Shown here piece by piece: positions 14,301 to 28,020 of a DNA stretch of 64,000 bases. The first letter of the stretch is position 1, and each line of letters opens with the position of its first letter. The translations under genes and the position numbers were made by a program. The notes under the pieces were generated by a model, which was given only the letters and a program-made list of their open reading frames with translations, searched no databases and was not told the DNA's origin. The DNA comes from Nemopilema nomurai (lineage: Eukaryota; Cnidaria; Scyphozoa; Rhizostomeae; Rhizostomatidae): the NCBI GenBank assembly GCA_003864495.1, contig ML133436.1, positions 3,535,326 to 3,599,325 of the forward strand, read 5' to 3'.

Positions 14301-17300
14301 TGTTTTCTGATTCAGTACTCTGCTTGCTCAACTCTAGAAACTTGTGAAGAGTGGATAAAGAGAGAGAGGTCTGCCCATTGTATTCCTTCTCATTCAGTAT
14401 ACTGTTATAAAGAAAACATATTGCAGTTTGATAATTATTGGGACCTCCAGCTCCCTCAGCCAGCCCTCTTGCCCCGGTCACAACGGGCCTACATTTTTTC
14501 AACTAACAATAGCAAATTGAAGCGAAGCTGCGACACACTCTTACTAAATAACGGCAAACCCTGAACGTGTTGTCTTGTTGAGTCCTCAACAGAAACAACT
14601 CAAACCTTTCCCATAATCGAGGCTGTAAATAAATGCAAGATTCTCACTGATCAACTCACAGAAGCCAGCGATTAAAATTTGTAAACGTACTCCTTTTGAT
14701 CGATTAGCAAGTTTTTCTAACCTTATTGCGGATAAGGAACATTTGAAAAATTGAAAGTTTAAGTTTTAGATAGATATAATATTCATAAACTACTTATGCA
14801 TGAATGCCGTCGTAAAAATGAAACCGTAGCATGGTCTTCATACCTCTGATGGCTGGCTTTTCTTCAATCGAAATCAGAAATCGATATACTCATGTCGTTA
14901 TATTACCCTAGAATCTGCTTTACCTCAAAACGTTACAAAATGATACCGGATCTATGTTAGGAGGAGGATTATGGATTTGAGAAAATTTAACTTTTTCAAA
15001 TATCTAGGAGAAATCGATTGACGATTCATACAAAAGACGTCGACACAATGGTCTTAGGCAAAATTCTACTTTGCTGCGCAAAAGAACGTCATTTCCATCA
15101 CTGTGAAGTGACAGGCATTCCCCTTTTTTCTACAGCTATGGGCGGATGCATGAAACAGCAGAAGAGGTCTTCCAAAGCACGTGATAAAAGAGCTAGCAAC
15201 CGAGTCTACTTCGATTGGGTCTAGGATTGGTATAGAAGACGCCATGGTCGATTCATTGACGCCATATCACGTAACCAAAATGCGACAAGAAAGGAAGCGT
15301 TAGAAAGGCTCCATGGTTTCACAGGATTACCCAGAGCCTTCAATCAGGATTTTTGTATCAAAACATAGCCAGCCACTTTGGGATCGTATGAGTCCCAAAC
15401 GCCATTCAAGTGTAGAGGGCGACACTTGATAGATCCATCTATATGTATAACGTAAATTTTAGCACACAGATATAACTATACAGCATAAATCTATTTCATA
15501 AGATTTCCACAAAATGACAGAGATAGAACTGTCACAGAAACAAAATTAAGAGCCAAACTGCAAAGTACCAAGTAACCATGCCATGGACAAAACGACAGAG
15601 GACCAATCTGATAACGACTGTAGCCCAGGTGTCCTTGGATCGCCTTTTGACGCTCGATGAAGTAGTTGCTCCGAATTACTTATCACCCACTCAATCGTCT
15701 CTAAACAATTTGAAGTGTTGTTTGTCTTAGCTTTTACAGCTACTCCTGTTCATTGCAGGCGCCCGCAGTGTGCTGCAAAAGTTCGTGTTTAATCAGCCAA
15801 AAGGAAGTTTTTCTCTAGATAGTGGCCTTTATTGCATGACGAAACATGGAGTGCGAGAAACAGCGGAAACATGGTTTCAGCGTACTGAACGATTTTTTGT
15901 GCGACACTTCTCAGAGTATGCAAACGCCGGAACATGATATAAAGCACGCAAAGGGTTTGCAAATTAGTGTATGCAAAAACATAGGATATGCGAATTGGAG
16001 TGTGCAAAAAATTAAGATAAAATATGCGAATTTATGAACATCGTAGGTGTCTTGAAAGTGAAATGGAGAAATGAAACAAATCCCTCGACAGGCCGATTGG
16101 TGATCACACATTTAGGAACGACAATCATAGAGAATGAGAAAACCTACTCTTAAAAAATAACTATATAATTTGGGCGTTGATCTAAATGGTTTTGAACCCG
16201 AATACTATGTGCCTAGCTGATGCAATGGTCTCTTACGTTTCAGGTCAGATAACAACCCGAAAATGACTGATGCATCTCGACAGTGGGATAATAAGCCTCC
16301 GACGTAGCATTTGAGTCTCATTTAGCTATGGTTTTGAAGACAATTTAGCTGTCAAGCACAGGCCAATAAGACTCTTGGTTTATAACGACTGCCACTCACG
16401 TTAGCGAACTATATTAAAATATCAAACGGTGGTTTAGATATTAAAAGGTGGTACACCTTTCTTAGAAAGACACCCGATTTACAATTGGAAAGTGTCTTGG
16501 GAATGAAAAGCTTATAAGTAGTGTCACGTGAGTTAATAAATTTAGCGGTTTCTTCCTAAATTAGGAGTTAAATTCTGTGTTTGAATGGAATAGGTAAGAG
16601 AAGACATCGGGTCACGGTGTAAAAGGAAATGACTGTTTAAAGCCATTACCACTCAACATGGGCCTTGGGCAAAAGCAGAATCATTTTGCGGCAAGGAGAT
16701 AATGAAGCATTTCATATCGCTCTTACAAGGTGCCATTGTTTAATGGATTGATGACCTATTAAGGATAAGGTACTGGGATAATTACCTACGTTGATTCGTA
16801 TATGTTTCAAGGGATGGATTATAAAAGTCGATGTGAAGTAGTCCAAACGTATGCGTCAATTTATCCTTTTTTAGATTTTGCTATCTAGAGTTCTATTGGC
16901 TGCATAATACCAAAGAGGCGCTTCACAATTATCGGATGGTAAATATTGTCAACGTGTGTTCTGCCGCGATTAGCTGATTCCATCGTTTGGTAGCCAGATG
17001 CAGTGGTCAGCTTTAACAGCTCCTAGGCAGCGTCCATACTGACTAGGCCTGGTATTGCTCGTCCCAGACACCCTGACCATATCAAAATTGAACAGATCAG
17101 ATAATGAGAATGGAGGGGGGGGAAGGGGTTGAAGCAAATAACGTACGACAAATGCTAGCGAAAACCTAAAACAACACATCGATAGGTTTATTGGAGGGTT
17201 TCCAGTTTTGAGGTACAGCTGACATAGCAATTAGGACCCACAAAAAGAAAGCTATTGTTTTGTAGTAATTAAAAATGCCATTTTGGAACAGAAGTAAAGC

Positions 17301-17438
17301 AATAGAGGAGCTCCAAAACATTGGCATAATAAGACACTTCTACTACAAGGCTTTTGTGTTGCACCAAGGGTTGGCGTTTCTTAAAAACTGTAATTTTTCT
17401 GGAGTCTTATTATTATTAGTCTTGCTAAACTTTATGTG
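11333..17438. other. Non-coding region
   Basis: No ORF with recognisable domains, splice pattern or RNA gene on either strand. Minor tandem similarity near 15930-16035 (ATGCGAAT / GTGCAAA variants). Confidence 0.5.
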
Positions 17439-17813
17439 TTAAACCTCAGCTGCAGACTGTTTTCGTTGGGACGAGTAAAAAAGCCCTTTTAAATGAGCAA
17501 AAGTCACACGAATAGGAATATCATCAAACGGGAGATCTTTTTTACTCAGACGGCCTAACGGAAGAGTGGAATCTCTGTGGAAGTCGTTAAGTGATATTTT
17601 ATCTATGAAATCTTTTTTCTTGGTATCAAATTCCCATGGCATTGAGTTAAGGAAAGCATCGTTTGAGATGTTTGAATGAACAGGAATAATTTTCGTGGCT
17701 ATGTTGCAATGCTGTATTTTCGAAAACAACAAAATTTGAGGGATGTGCCACGGTAGAATTGACGGAACGTTTATTTGTGCAGTACTGTAACCAATGAAAT
17801 TTAAAACAAATTT
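17439..17813 (-). CDS. Unassigned exon-like ORF (about 124 codons)
   Basis: I do not recognise this ORF. It is open from a plausible acceptor (TTTGCAG, 17819-17814) to a stop at 17439-17441, with no ATG at its 5' end, so if real it is a terminal exon. The encoded peptide is hydrophilic and mixed in composition, for example MPWEFDTKKKDF and LGRLSKKDLPFDDIP, unlike the low-complexity shadows around it. It lies 1.4 kb downstream of the homeobox stop on the same strand. From the internal homeobox donor (phase 1) the phase does not match this acceptor (phase 0), so I do not join them. A chance ORF is a real alternative. Confidence 0.25.
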   Translation of the reverse strand, partial: KFVLNFIGYSTAQINVPSILPWHIPQILLFSKIQHCNIATKIIPVHSNISNDAFLNSMPWEFDTKKKDFIDKISLNDFHRDSTLPLGRLSKKDLPFDDIPIRVTFAHLKGLFYSSQRKQSAAEV

Positions 17814-19230
17814 CTGCAAATTTTACATGTTTTTTTCAGAAGAGGGTGGTAAACACATCTGATTTTTTGCTTCGACCAAAGCTTCTTGACGCTTTCCAGA
17901 AAGGTGATTGGCTTCACGGAAAAGAAGCCACGTGATTAAGCGCAAGCTCTTAGCCAATCAAGAATGGAGCCCTATGCTCTGCAATTCAGCCCTCTGCAAA
18001 CCACTGTTAAAGATAGAAAGTGTTTTTATCTTCTCTCATGAAAACCAAAGATGGCAGAAACAACAAAATAATGGAAAGATTTTTTTCACATTCACATTGA
18101 AACGATTGCAGGTATTGATTATATATTGATTGCTCATTGTTCGGAACAAAAAATCATATAACAACAGTAAGTTTGGAAAATTGGAAAGCAATTTTTGATG
18201 ACAAAAATTTTCAGACAAGGTAAATGCTTTTAAGATATTAGTCAGATATCTTGTTACGAATGTTTGCTAAATATTGGATCTTGGTTCTAAATAGATTTTG
18301 CTACTCCATTATCATCTAGGTAAACGACAAAGCATACTTTCAAAAACAAATGTTAACTGCTCAGTTTGCTCGCAATAAGTCGTTTGAGCTTTATGAAAAA
18401 CAAAAGATCTCGAGACCCGGCGCAAAGAATTTATTGAAGAAAAAACGAGCACAAAGAATAAACATTATTCAGCAAAATGAATTATATTCTTCGTTAGTTT
18501 ATTAATTTATTACACTTTGCGAGTTCTTTTGTACAATATTTTCTTTACATCTCTTAGTATTTTTTTGATTAGTTATTAAGCTCAAATCACACTTTAATAT
18601 ATAATTTCAAATATCCTCTTGCGAATGGCCTCTTAATTGTTTTGCGCTTGGCACCATCCTCTAGTTCGATGCTAGAAATATTCCATTACCACTAAAGCTT
18701 AAGGAAGCACGTAAACATCACTGAAAATTATAAACAGGCAGTTTTAGACAGTTTTACCAAAAACTCTAATAAAATAATGGCCTAGTACCATCTTATGAAG
18801 AAAACTGCCAAGTCGTAATAAAGCAGTAACTCCATCATATCTCCTTCATATGGCTTTTGGTATATTTCACGAATATACTCTGCCGTGGAAAGCTGCAAAG
18901 CACCTTTCTGTGTTCCGCAAGAAAGTCGACATAGTTCTCACTATACAAGTTATACTTTTTCCAAACTTAAAGGCTCATTCCTGCCTGTTGGCGAAAATCC
19001 ATAAACAATAATTAGGACATCTTTGATTATCTAAATTCTCTCCAATCCCATTCGTTAATTCAATTTCGCTTCAGATTTCCCTCCAGTCTTGGAAAATATT
19101 AAAAACGTAAGTATTTCTTTGAACTTTCTACATTTTCAGAATACAAATGGTATTGTAACGCGTTGTTGTTGTTGATGGAACAGAATGCTGTTACCCATTC
19201 AATTTGGCGTTGCTGGTGCAACAAAATATG

Positions 19231-20914
19231 TTATGGGTGGCCATGGGAGCAAAATTGCCAAGGTCTTGCACACACAAAGTCCTTCTGCGTGCTAGAGTTC
19301 ATCTTCAGTGCTGGCTTTTCACCCCGAAAGTACTCCTCTGTCCCTTCTAAGGGATAACAGGATGCTTGGAGAATCTTGCAATACCCGTGATTCGCGTGAA
19401 CCCGCCCTCGGCAAAATGCCGTACCTGCAGTCAATAGGCCTATTCCTTGTTTTTGTCTCCTATATTTGGTTCTACGATTCTGAAACCAGGTTTTCACCTG
19501 TTTTTCACTGAGTTCCAGGTGAGAAGCAACTTTACTCCTTTCTATCAGCGTCAAGTATTTCTTTACTCTGAAGAGCTCCTCCAGAAATTTTAATTGTATC
19601 GCAGTAAAGGTCGTCCTCTCTCTCGGGTATTTTCGCTTCGGCTCGCTGTTCTCGGTACTTTCTTCAATACTTCGACTGTCACTGTCTTCGCTGCTCTCTC
19701 CGATCCCCACAGGAACTTTGTGTAAACAGTTCGAAGAGGCTTTTTCTCTTTTGTGCGTCCTTGCTGGTTCATCTACATGGATGAAAAAAATACATACAAT
19801 CAACTGAAAGCAATTAATATGAAAAACACAAAAGCTCCCTATTTTCCTTTCTCTTACTTTGAGTCAAAAGGCAAAATGATATCACGACATGCATTGGATA
19901 ATTGCTTTGCATAAGACGCTGTATAATGCAAGAAATTCCACGTAAAGTCTGTTAATAAGACAGATAATAACTGAATGTTGAAACGCCACAAAAGTTTGCA
20001 AATTCATTCACATATCTTAATATTCAATGAGATTCTGATAAGCTAATACTTGTGAAGATGGTTTTTTTCCTTTCTTGCACACACTGATAATATTTTACAA
20101 TCGAAAGGCAAACCATCCTCTGATGTTCACATGGCAAATATGCATATCCGCCAGATTAGTGCCAGTTTTTAATCAAAACACTATCAACAAGCTTTTTAAT
20201 GAACCTTTATACTAAAACTATGACAACTATACAACTGTATCTAGTTAATCTGCTAAACTTTGCCCAAAAAGTGATTTTTGCTCAGTATCTTTTAGAAATT
20301 TCAAACATTCGTCAATCTTATTTACTGAAAGCAATCAAATTAAAATACTTCGAAATCTGTGTTATTCAGCCTAACTTTTTATTCTAAACTACAGTTAGTG
20401 TTTCTTTTACAAGCTATTAAGTACGTTAAGCTTCCCAATGCAAATAAATGTTTTGTCATTGAACGTAGAAATGCTTCGTGACTCGATTTGAATCCGGCCT
20501 GGTCTGTTTTCAAAACAATGAATACTGCACGAAAAGTTCACAATAAGAGACCAGCGGGGTAAAGAGGGTGATCTTTCGAGGGGGTTTCACGAAGCATCAA
20601 GAGGCTCGTGAAAAAAATCAAACAAATTACTGAACAGCTCAAGCTAAGATATGATTGCACTTTCTATAAAAATATTTTACTTATCAGCAGCATGAAATAA
20701 AAGCGAACACTTTTTAATGGTGGAAGTGGATGGGCATAGTGCTCCTGGTAAAAAGGACACAAGTTGTAATAATAAAAAGAAATGGCTTCATACCAAAAGC
20801 GTCTATTTTGAAGCTGCTTTCCTTTGGGTCCTCGGCCTCATCTCCTGCAATGATGTCTTTTATGAAAAAGGATTTGAATTTCCCTGGCAGCTTCTTGGCA
20901 GTATGTTCCTCCAT
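19231..20914 (-). CDS. Bar-like (NKL-group) homeobox transcription factor, two exons
   Basis: Nuclear sequence-specific DNA-binding protein of about 220 residues. Exon 1 (20914-20794) begins at an ATG with an in-frame upstream TGA and encodes an eh1-like repressor motif, SFFIKDII, at residues 15-22. The donor is GTATGA. Exon 2 (19772-19231) begins after CCATGTAG, and the split codon gives Asp41. The homeodomain is residues 89-148: Arg5, Leu16, Phe20, Thr47, Trp48, Phe49, Gln50, Asn51 and Arg53 are all present, ending QNRRTKYRRQK. Thr47, the N-terminal eh1-like motif and a short GIGLL tail after the homeodomain resemble BarH/Barhl proteins, but Bar proteins have Tyr49 and this has Phe49, so Bsx or Msxlx affinity is possible. 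A good internal donor (GCAG/GTACGG, exon end 19425) lies just after the homeodomain, so the last 60 or so residues may be replaced by another exon. Confidence 0.88.
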
Positions 20915-22149
20915 CTCCTCTTCTGGTGGACAGAGCGACCAGAACGGGCCTCATGAACAGGCTACTGTCCTTACTACGCCGCGTTCCGTTGACCTAGTTG
21001 CTAAATTCGGCGAGTGATGCTGCTGCGAGTAATTCCGAATGTCACACAAGTGGTAGATAACTTGGCTTTGCAATTTGCGCAAAGAGCGTGGATGGAAGCG
21101 TTCGTCACCGTTGCGGAGCCCTTATCTCATCTTCTGAAGATAAGCGAAGCTACGAGTGTCCCTGGCTTGCATGAAGCAACGGAAATTTGTGGGTGATATT
21201 TTGCCATCGAAAACACGCATGGAACAAGGATGTCACAACTGGGTCGCAAATCACAGCGAGTCATTTGTAATCACGTGCAAGGACGTCGTTGCTGCGAGAC
21301 CGGCTTCAATTCCGCAGACACTTTATTAGCATCAACAGGCCGGTATTTCGCTCCAATTAACAGGTTTTTCGCTCAAATGCATTTCCACTCTGCGGAACAG
21401 GGTGTTGCGCCAGGTCGCGAGAGAGCATGCTGGACTGCAGCGGATCGATGGCCCGAGGATGTGAGCAAAAGGAGAGTTTCTCACCGTTATTGACCATTCA
21501 CGAATATCAGAAATCGAAACTTGAGAAGTCGTTCCTTAATAAAGATTACTCTTTTACAACGGGCTGTTTCTTTATTGCAATGAAAAAATGACAATCAATG
21601 ACATTGCGGTGGGTAAGGAGGCTGTGATTTATGTGGCAGCTCTGAAGCGGCTGTTGAATGCACATCACGTTCTGGCAAACAATGGTCCATTTTTACGGAA
21701 GTGTTGGCATTAATGTTAATTCAAATCTACAATATCAATCTGTAAAATCAGCAATACTTTTTAGAGGGGGACTTGTGTTGATTTTTCTACATAAAATGGA
21801 AAATATATTGAATACTTGTATTTTTGGTGGTAAAGACGTAATGCTGCTATCTATAGTTTTATTGTCTAAACGTATTCAATCTTGTCAGCCCTTTTGGTTT
21901 CGTTAGAACGATAACAAATAATATCAATTAAAATATTCTCCCTCTTTAAAGATTTGATTAAAGTTATTATGCCATGACTTAAAAAAACTATTTTCATTTC
22001 CAAAGATTGGAAGCTCACTTGGGAGGATTGAGAAATTCAATATACAGCATTTGAAGATGTTATTGTAGCACTTCTTGCTGCCTTCCACAACAACACTAGC
22101 TATGCCTTGAATGTGTCCATCAAAAATGCATTGCTTCATTAACCTATCT

Positions 22150-22440
22150 TGTGTGGTGTCTCAGGGATCAATACTAGGTCTTTTATTGCTTCCAGCACTT
22201 CTAAAGGCTTTTAACTGCCAAATTCGAAAATGTGTAAGTGGAAAACGAACGCAGATTTGAATGTTGACAAAGTGACTAGAAATTCTCTATGGATGCTATA
22301 TCCGATGTTAATTGCAAGCGAGTCAATCATAAGCTGCCACTGAACTCATCGGAAGAGTGTCAGTTGGATAGCGACATAACAGGCAATTGACAATCCCATA
22401 ACAGTGACCAAAGAATTGGGGCTGCAGCTTCGTATACACG
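22150..22440 (+). mobile_element. Decayed non-LTR retrotransposon (LINE) reverse-transcriptase fragment
   Basis: The plus strand reads VVSQGSILGLLLL at 22153-22191, a match to the reverse-transcriptase block GVPQGSILGPLLF. About 200 bases later comes PITVTKELGLQLRIHAT, which resembles the segment before the LGV block of CR1/RTE-like elements. Stops and deletions separate the blocks and no YADD motif is left, so it is inactive. Confidence 0.5.
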
Positions 22441-24325
22441 CAACTGCATGAGAATTAGCTTGGCTTCAAAAGAAATGCTGCTAGACGTTGTCTCGAGAAA
22501 GATTTATTGACCAACTATCTGCCTTCCCAGATAGAAACTAGATGTGAGGACTGGGCTCCAGGCTCAAGGTGGTGACGTTGAAGAAGCACCTAGTGACAAT
22601 CTTACAGGGCTTGTGACGGTTTTGTTCCAAAAGCAGAAGAAGCCATGTAAAGTGAAACAAGTTGGCTAGCCACATGTTTTCAGAAATGTTCGGTGTGTAT
22701 TACTCCAAAATTGGAAACCCCAACGAATAGAGCGCTGCAACAGCACAAACTAGAGCAGTTTCGTTGTGTTTATAATCATTTGAGAGAAAGCTGCTGGCCA
22801 GGGAGAAGGACCTTTCCTTTTCGAGTGCTGGCACAATAAAGGGATACAAGGAATGAAAACTAAAATAAGGCGACAGTCTTTTAATATGTTGCATGATGGG
22901 ATAGGAAGGCTTTTAGGGCAGGAAATTTGCGGTCGCACACTCATTTATGACAAAGAACCTGCTACTTTCTCCAACGCTTAGTTTGACTTCGAAGATAAAG
23001 TAGCCGTTGATAAATCGCCGGTTGTTGTATTTTTCAGCTAGTCAGCGCAATTAAACCACGGCGCCAACTAATGACTGTCAATGCTCTTATGTATATATGT
23101 GATTTGCCATCTAAATAAAACCTTCTCGATCTGCTAATAAAAGCTAGTTGGTCGCCAAAGGGTTTCACTAAACGATGACGTCTCTAGGCACCAGGTCTCT
23201 CGCTTTCAAGAACAAAGCAAACGCCTGTAGCACGGAGCAGCCAAGGATAGCCCTTTGGTTACAACCTGAAAGGGCTCTTGAGGGATTGGATTGGAGGGTA
23301 CGCTCTACTTAAAACAGAAACAGTGGTATTAACACGTCATAGTTTAACATTTACATGTGGCTCGTGCCTTTACATGAATAGAACGATCTTAATGAAGGGG
23401 CTGGAGATGGTAGTTGTAATGTGTTTAGCAGGGTTAGCTAAGAATCCTGTGTGTCTTTTGTGCCTTCAGCATCATCTCTGAAGCATTGGAAAAAAGCAAA
23501 GGGAAGTTATAACATATCTTTTGAAAATAGATACTTCTTCGTTGCAGCACCCTTCCATGGTGTTCTCATTGTTGTTCTTACAACAAACCAAGTGAAAGGG
23601 CGGTGTCCCCGCCCCATTGGGATCACTGTTGCACCCCAGCAACAAGGCTTGACTTGGAATTAAAGATGGCGCACTGTGGTGGTATCTTGTCTCTCTCCTT
23701 TCTTATCTAGCACGTTTTGCGAACATGGTTTTACTTGGAGAAAAACGTGCAAAGCTGTGCATGTGAAAAGCCAAGGTGGCAGATCCGTGACCAGTTTTGA
23801 CGGCTCTCCTGCAGCCGTTTATCAGCCGACACCTAGACGGGGCGGGCAGTTGCACGCTTGGTCGGAGGCAAGTCGAGTATTTAATCCAGGCTTGATAGGC
23901 AATAACACTCAAACGACACCGCAAAATTCGAAGATCGTTTAAATAACAGCGTGAACCTGAGGATGTCGCGAAGTCTAATGCTCTGTGCCCAGGATGTCCT
24001 CATAAGATCTTAATTTGAGATGAGAAATGCAGAGAGTGTTTTCTCTTGTTTTTCTTTTATCTGCCTTCCGCTCTCCTACAGATCTTCGGTTATAAATCAT
24101 TTTTAACTTGATCATTGGGTCATCACTCGCGCACCCCCGTCGTTGGGTAAATACCAAGTCGCCAGCTCTCCGTGGCAGTGTAATCGTCATTGCTTTGGCC
24201 ATTTGAGGTAGGATCGATTAGCCAAATCCACTCAATCGTTTCATGATTCTCGCGGCGGGGGTGGTAGACGCGGGCTTTTCCAGTTCGACACGGAAGGTGC
24301 CCGTAAACAAGAAAAACGCAGTTGG

Positions 24326-24366
24326 AAGGGAATCATCATCATCATCATCGCCATCATAATCATCAT
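24326..24366. repeat. (CAT)n microsatellite
   Basis: Near-perfect ATC/CAT triplet run with a few substitutions. Confidence 0.85.
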
Positions 24367-25121
24367 AAACAGCAAAAACTGATAAATGCACAAATTTGTT
24401 GGAAAAAGCACCTATGTAAAAGAACCGAAACTTCCGAATATCCGTATGAATCTGCTCATTATGAGCATCTTATTGCCCCTTTATACCCCCACCCCACTCA
24501 AGGGGGTAGGATATTATGATTATTGTTATTGATAAGATTTGTGAAAATATTCAGGTTTTCTCTTTTAAAACAAGACTGTAGAAGGCCCCTAACCTCCATC
24601 AAGCGGAAGTCGACTAGAATCACACCTCAACCATGGCCTGTGCGCTCGATGACTTTATTTGCATAGTGATGAGAAAAAAAATCTTATCCAAGAACTGCAA
24701 GTTCGCTAAAGAATGACCTGATATTCCAGTCATCATGAAATCTATGAAAAAGTCTAAAATTAGCATGGAAGAAACTAAAAGTGCCCTCAACTCTGCTCCC
24801 AGTTCTCATTCATTATGTTACTTAAAGCACTTCACTCAGGAAAAATCGTTCGAGATTTTAGCCTTTTCACCCTATCCCATTAGTACCGGTGATTAATGAT
24901 GCGGCTTATAACTTGCAAACTCGATTCATTTGATGCGATTCATTTAAACACAGGACCTAACAGCATTCTTTATTCACTCTTATATATTCTAGTCCTTTAT
25001 ACCTAGTTTTACCCTGCCAGAATTCTTCCCCGAAATTCATCTCACATCCAAAGTCAAAGAAGGAAAAGGTAGTCACCAACCCATTAACGAGTGCGGAGGA
25101 GCGTGTCATTCATATGCATAC

Positions 25122-25362
25122 AGGGTGGTCTTTTCCTTCCCAGCCTCCCTTTTCCTTCTCAGCCTCCCTTTTCCTTCCCAGTCTCCCTTTTCCTTCCCAG
25201 CCTCCCTTCTCTTCCCAGCCTCCCTTTTCCTTCCCAGCCTCCCTTTTTTTATCCCAGCCTCCCTTTTCCTTCCCAGTCGCCCTTTTCCTTCCCAGCCTCC
25301 CTTTTTTTATCCCAGCCTCCCTTTTCCTTCCCAGTCGCCCTTTTCCTTCCCAGCCGCCATTA
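25122..25362. repeat. 19-bp pyrimidine-rich minisatellite
   Basis: About thirteen copies of CCCAGCCTCCCTTTTCCTT with small variants; strongly strand-asymmetric (C/T on plus). All plus-strand frames read through it, so ORFs here are artefacts. Confidence 0.93.
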
Positions 25363-25369
25363 TCCTTCT

Positions 25370-28020
25370 CCTTTCACCAGATCAAGTAGTTCAGCGTCTG
25401 CCACTTACTTCGGTAACATGTTGTGGTGTCAGAACATGACAGAGAGGCTCACCAGTAGCGCCAAGAGGATCTTCTGGCGACGATGACGCAATATGCAGGA
25501 ACAGAAGTGATATAGGAGGGGGGGGTGATTGGGCGGTGGGGTAAGAACCTTGACTAATTCGAAGCGATGGAGCACAGTTGAAAGAACTTAACGATTTGAG
25601 GTTAGGTTGGCAATATATCGCACAGCTCTCAATTGATTTACTCAAATAACATTTAGGGAGTGTTTAACATAAAACTCGTATGCTCGCGTCTAATAAAAAT
25701 AAGAATTTACGTAATATATATATCTAAAATACATAAGTAGTATAAAACATTAAAATTGAAATAATAAAAAATGTAATTTTAGAAAGGTTCATTGCTACAT
25801 TTTTACTGTGGTACTAAGTTCTGGCCGTTATGAATAATGAGCTTTCGTAAGATATTTTTAGATTAAAAAAAAATTGAAATGTGCAATCGAAAAGTGTATC
25901 TCAATCTAGGAAGAGCTCCCGGCATGTTTGTCTTTTACAGTAAATCATTAGAAATTCAGTTTCATTCAATTGTAAACATGAAATAAATTAGGCCGATGAA
26001 AAAACCACCCGCACTACGGCCTAGAAATTAGCATTACACATTATCAAGAAAAAATTAACAAAGAACAGTGCCAATTCTACTTACTCAATAAAATTTATGC
26101 TAACTAAACTTTCTTTTATGTCGTTTATATTTAAGAAAAAAATAGATATGCTTATAAGATAATAGAATAAATCGTGGGAGTACAATGCAAGAATAATGTT
26201 ATATTTATATACGAGGGTATTAATGCAATATCTAGCAATTAAAAAAAATCTGTCCACCTTAGGAGATCCCACTGCAACTTGGTGGGAAGATTTGGGAAGA
26301 TATTTTCGCAGCCTATATCCAAAATCGAGTCATCAATTGAACCAGTGACAAGCTAATGGGAAAACTCTACCCCTTGTCGATTACTGCTGTTCGACCTAGC
26401 TTCAACAGTCAATAAACCAGGTCAATCTAACATTAGTTTATCCGTATTCTATGCCGGCCGATTTCACGAAATCCAAAACAAATCCATCTCATCAAAGCAA
26501 GTGGGGCTATTGCTGGATGTAGGCTTTTTGTTGAAAATTCTCAACATCAGTCTTCGTGATTACTCGTGATTTGCCACATTATCAAAAAAAGTGAGGGAGA
26601 TGAATGAAAAATCAAAGAGTATTGGGATAGAAAGTGGTTTTCCCTGGCTGCAAATGCAAGATTCATATGCTGATAAAGCGAGCATAATATTAAGTGCGAG
26701 TATACCAGATATATTGACTACATGTTCCATACAACGGAATGAATTAAATAGCCCATGACTCATTAAATGACTTCATGTATGACGTAGCAATGACGTAAAA
26801 ATGACGTAACAGTGACGTAGCAGTAACGCACCGACCATTTGAATGCATTTTGACATCAACAAAACACAAACAAATTTAAACGCGGAGCTAAAGAAGCCAT
26901 GTCAGCCTGCGCATCCGCTTACCATGCTACAAAGAAAAGGGGGCATCTTCAAATGGCATTAAACTTCAAATGAGCTGCCTGTTAAAAAGTGGCTTCTGGA
27001 GGCATATCACGCTACTTAAGAGACGAAAAAATTTTCTTTATTCTTCGCGCAAAATTATCGTTTGAACACTATTATAGCATGTTTTGTAATACATGTTTAT
27101 TTTGTAAAGAAAAATTAGTCTAATGCCAGCACTTTAGCAAAGATAGAGAGGAAAAATAAAACAAACCTTGGTCTCCAATAGCGTGAAGTAAATTCACTCG
27201 GCGGACTCATCTGAATGTTCAAAGGTAATCGTCTGCGCATACCACATTTCTTTGCCCTGAGTATCAGAAACAAGTCTCTGGTAACAGCTACAAAATCTGG
27301 GTTCAAAGGGAAATGGGCGACATATTCTGCAATGCCCATACGACAGGTCCAAATCTCAAATCTCTTGAACTTCAAGTAATTTTTCTTTCAAACTAGTTTA
27401 ACGTACAGAAAGATAGAGAGGGTGTGATGCTTTCAATTTGTATAGGCGAGTGTGATGCCTTCCTTCGGATATAAATGTCACTCCAATAAAACTCTCATAA
27501 GTGAGAATGTTTAACACAGAGATGGAATTGGAAAATATAATTGGAAAAAGTAATCGAACAATGTAATTAAACAATGAATACCTGACGGCGTTCACAAGAC
27601 CACAAAACAGTTGACATCTCATTGTTAATTGCTCCCGCGCAGCTCAAGATAAGCTTGTAGTCATTCCTTCAACAAACAAATTCTTTCTATGACAGAACGT
27701 TCTTTTGCCACTTTTCTATTACCCCTACATTTACATTGAATGCATGCAATTCGCACATCTATGACCATTTTAGTGGTGAAGATTCGAAGATCTTTATTTG
27801 AAATATCACCATTGCTGTCCTTTCTTACATATTCACTCTAACATCATTTCCAGTTTTTATCATCAGTACATGAAAATTCTGATTGTAAAAATATGTCCAT
27901 TCAGTTGCATGGAATGTTTGCTATATTTACGTCTTTGACGTTAAAGCTAACGATGGATCAAGTTGCAATAAAACCAAAGATAAATCAATGAATCACAATA
28001 AATCACAATGAATCACAATG
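25370..28020. other. Non-coding flank downstream of the propeller gene
   Basis: No supported gene. A minus-strand frame at 27115-27375 looks mildly coding-like but lacks a convincing exon structure or family match. AT-rich sequence 25680-26250. The CRE-like array at 26780 is listed separately. Confidence 0.5.
26780..26827. promoter_or_regulatory. Array of four CRE/ATF-like sites at exact 11-bp spacing
   Basis: TGACGTA occurs at 26780, 26791, 26802 and 26813, followed by a decayed fifth (TAACGCA) at 26824. The core TGACGTAA/G is the bZIP (CREB/ATF) half-site plus flank. Function as an enhancer is inferred only from motif and spacing. Confidence 0.55.

Larger units (their letters stand above)
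20915..25110. other. Upstream flank of the homeobox gene; mostly non-coding
   Basis: Apart from the LINE remnant near 22.15-22.44 kb and a (CAT)n microsatellite at about 24326-24366, no supported gene. Short open frames at 21230-21493 and 23676-23942 lack domains. Homeobox regulatory sequence may lie here but is not identifiable by eye. Confidence 0.5.

Noticed and set aside
25091..25486. Proline/serine-rich ORFs
   Set aside because: Produced by the 19-bp pyrimidine minisatellite in all frames.
27115..27375. Minus-strand 86-codon frame
   Set aside because: Composition is mildly protein-like but no ATG-to-stop or splice structure could be supported.
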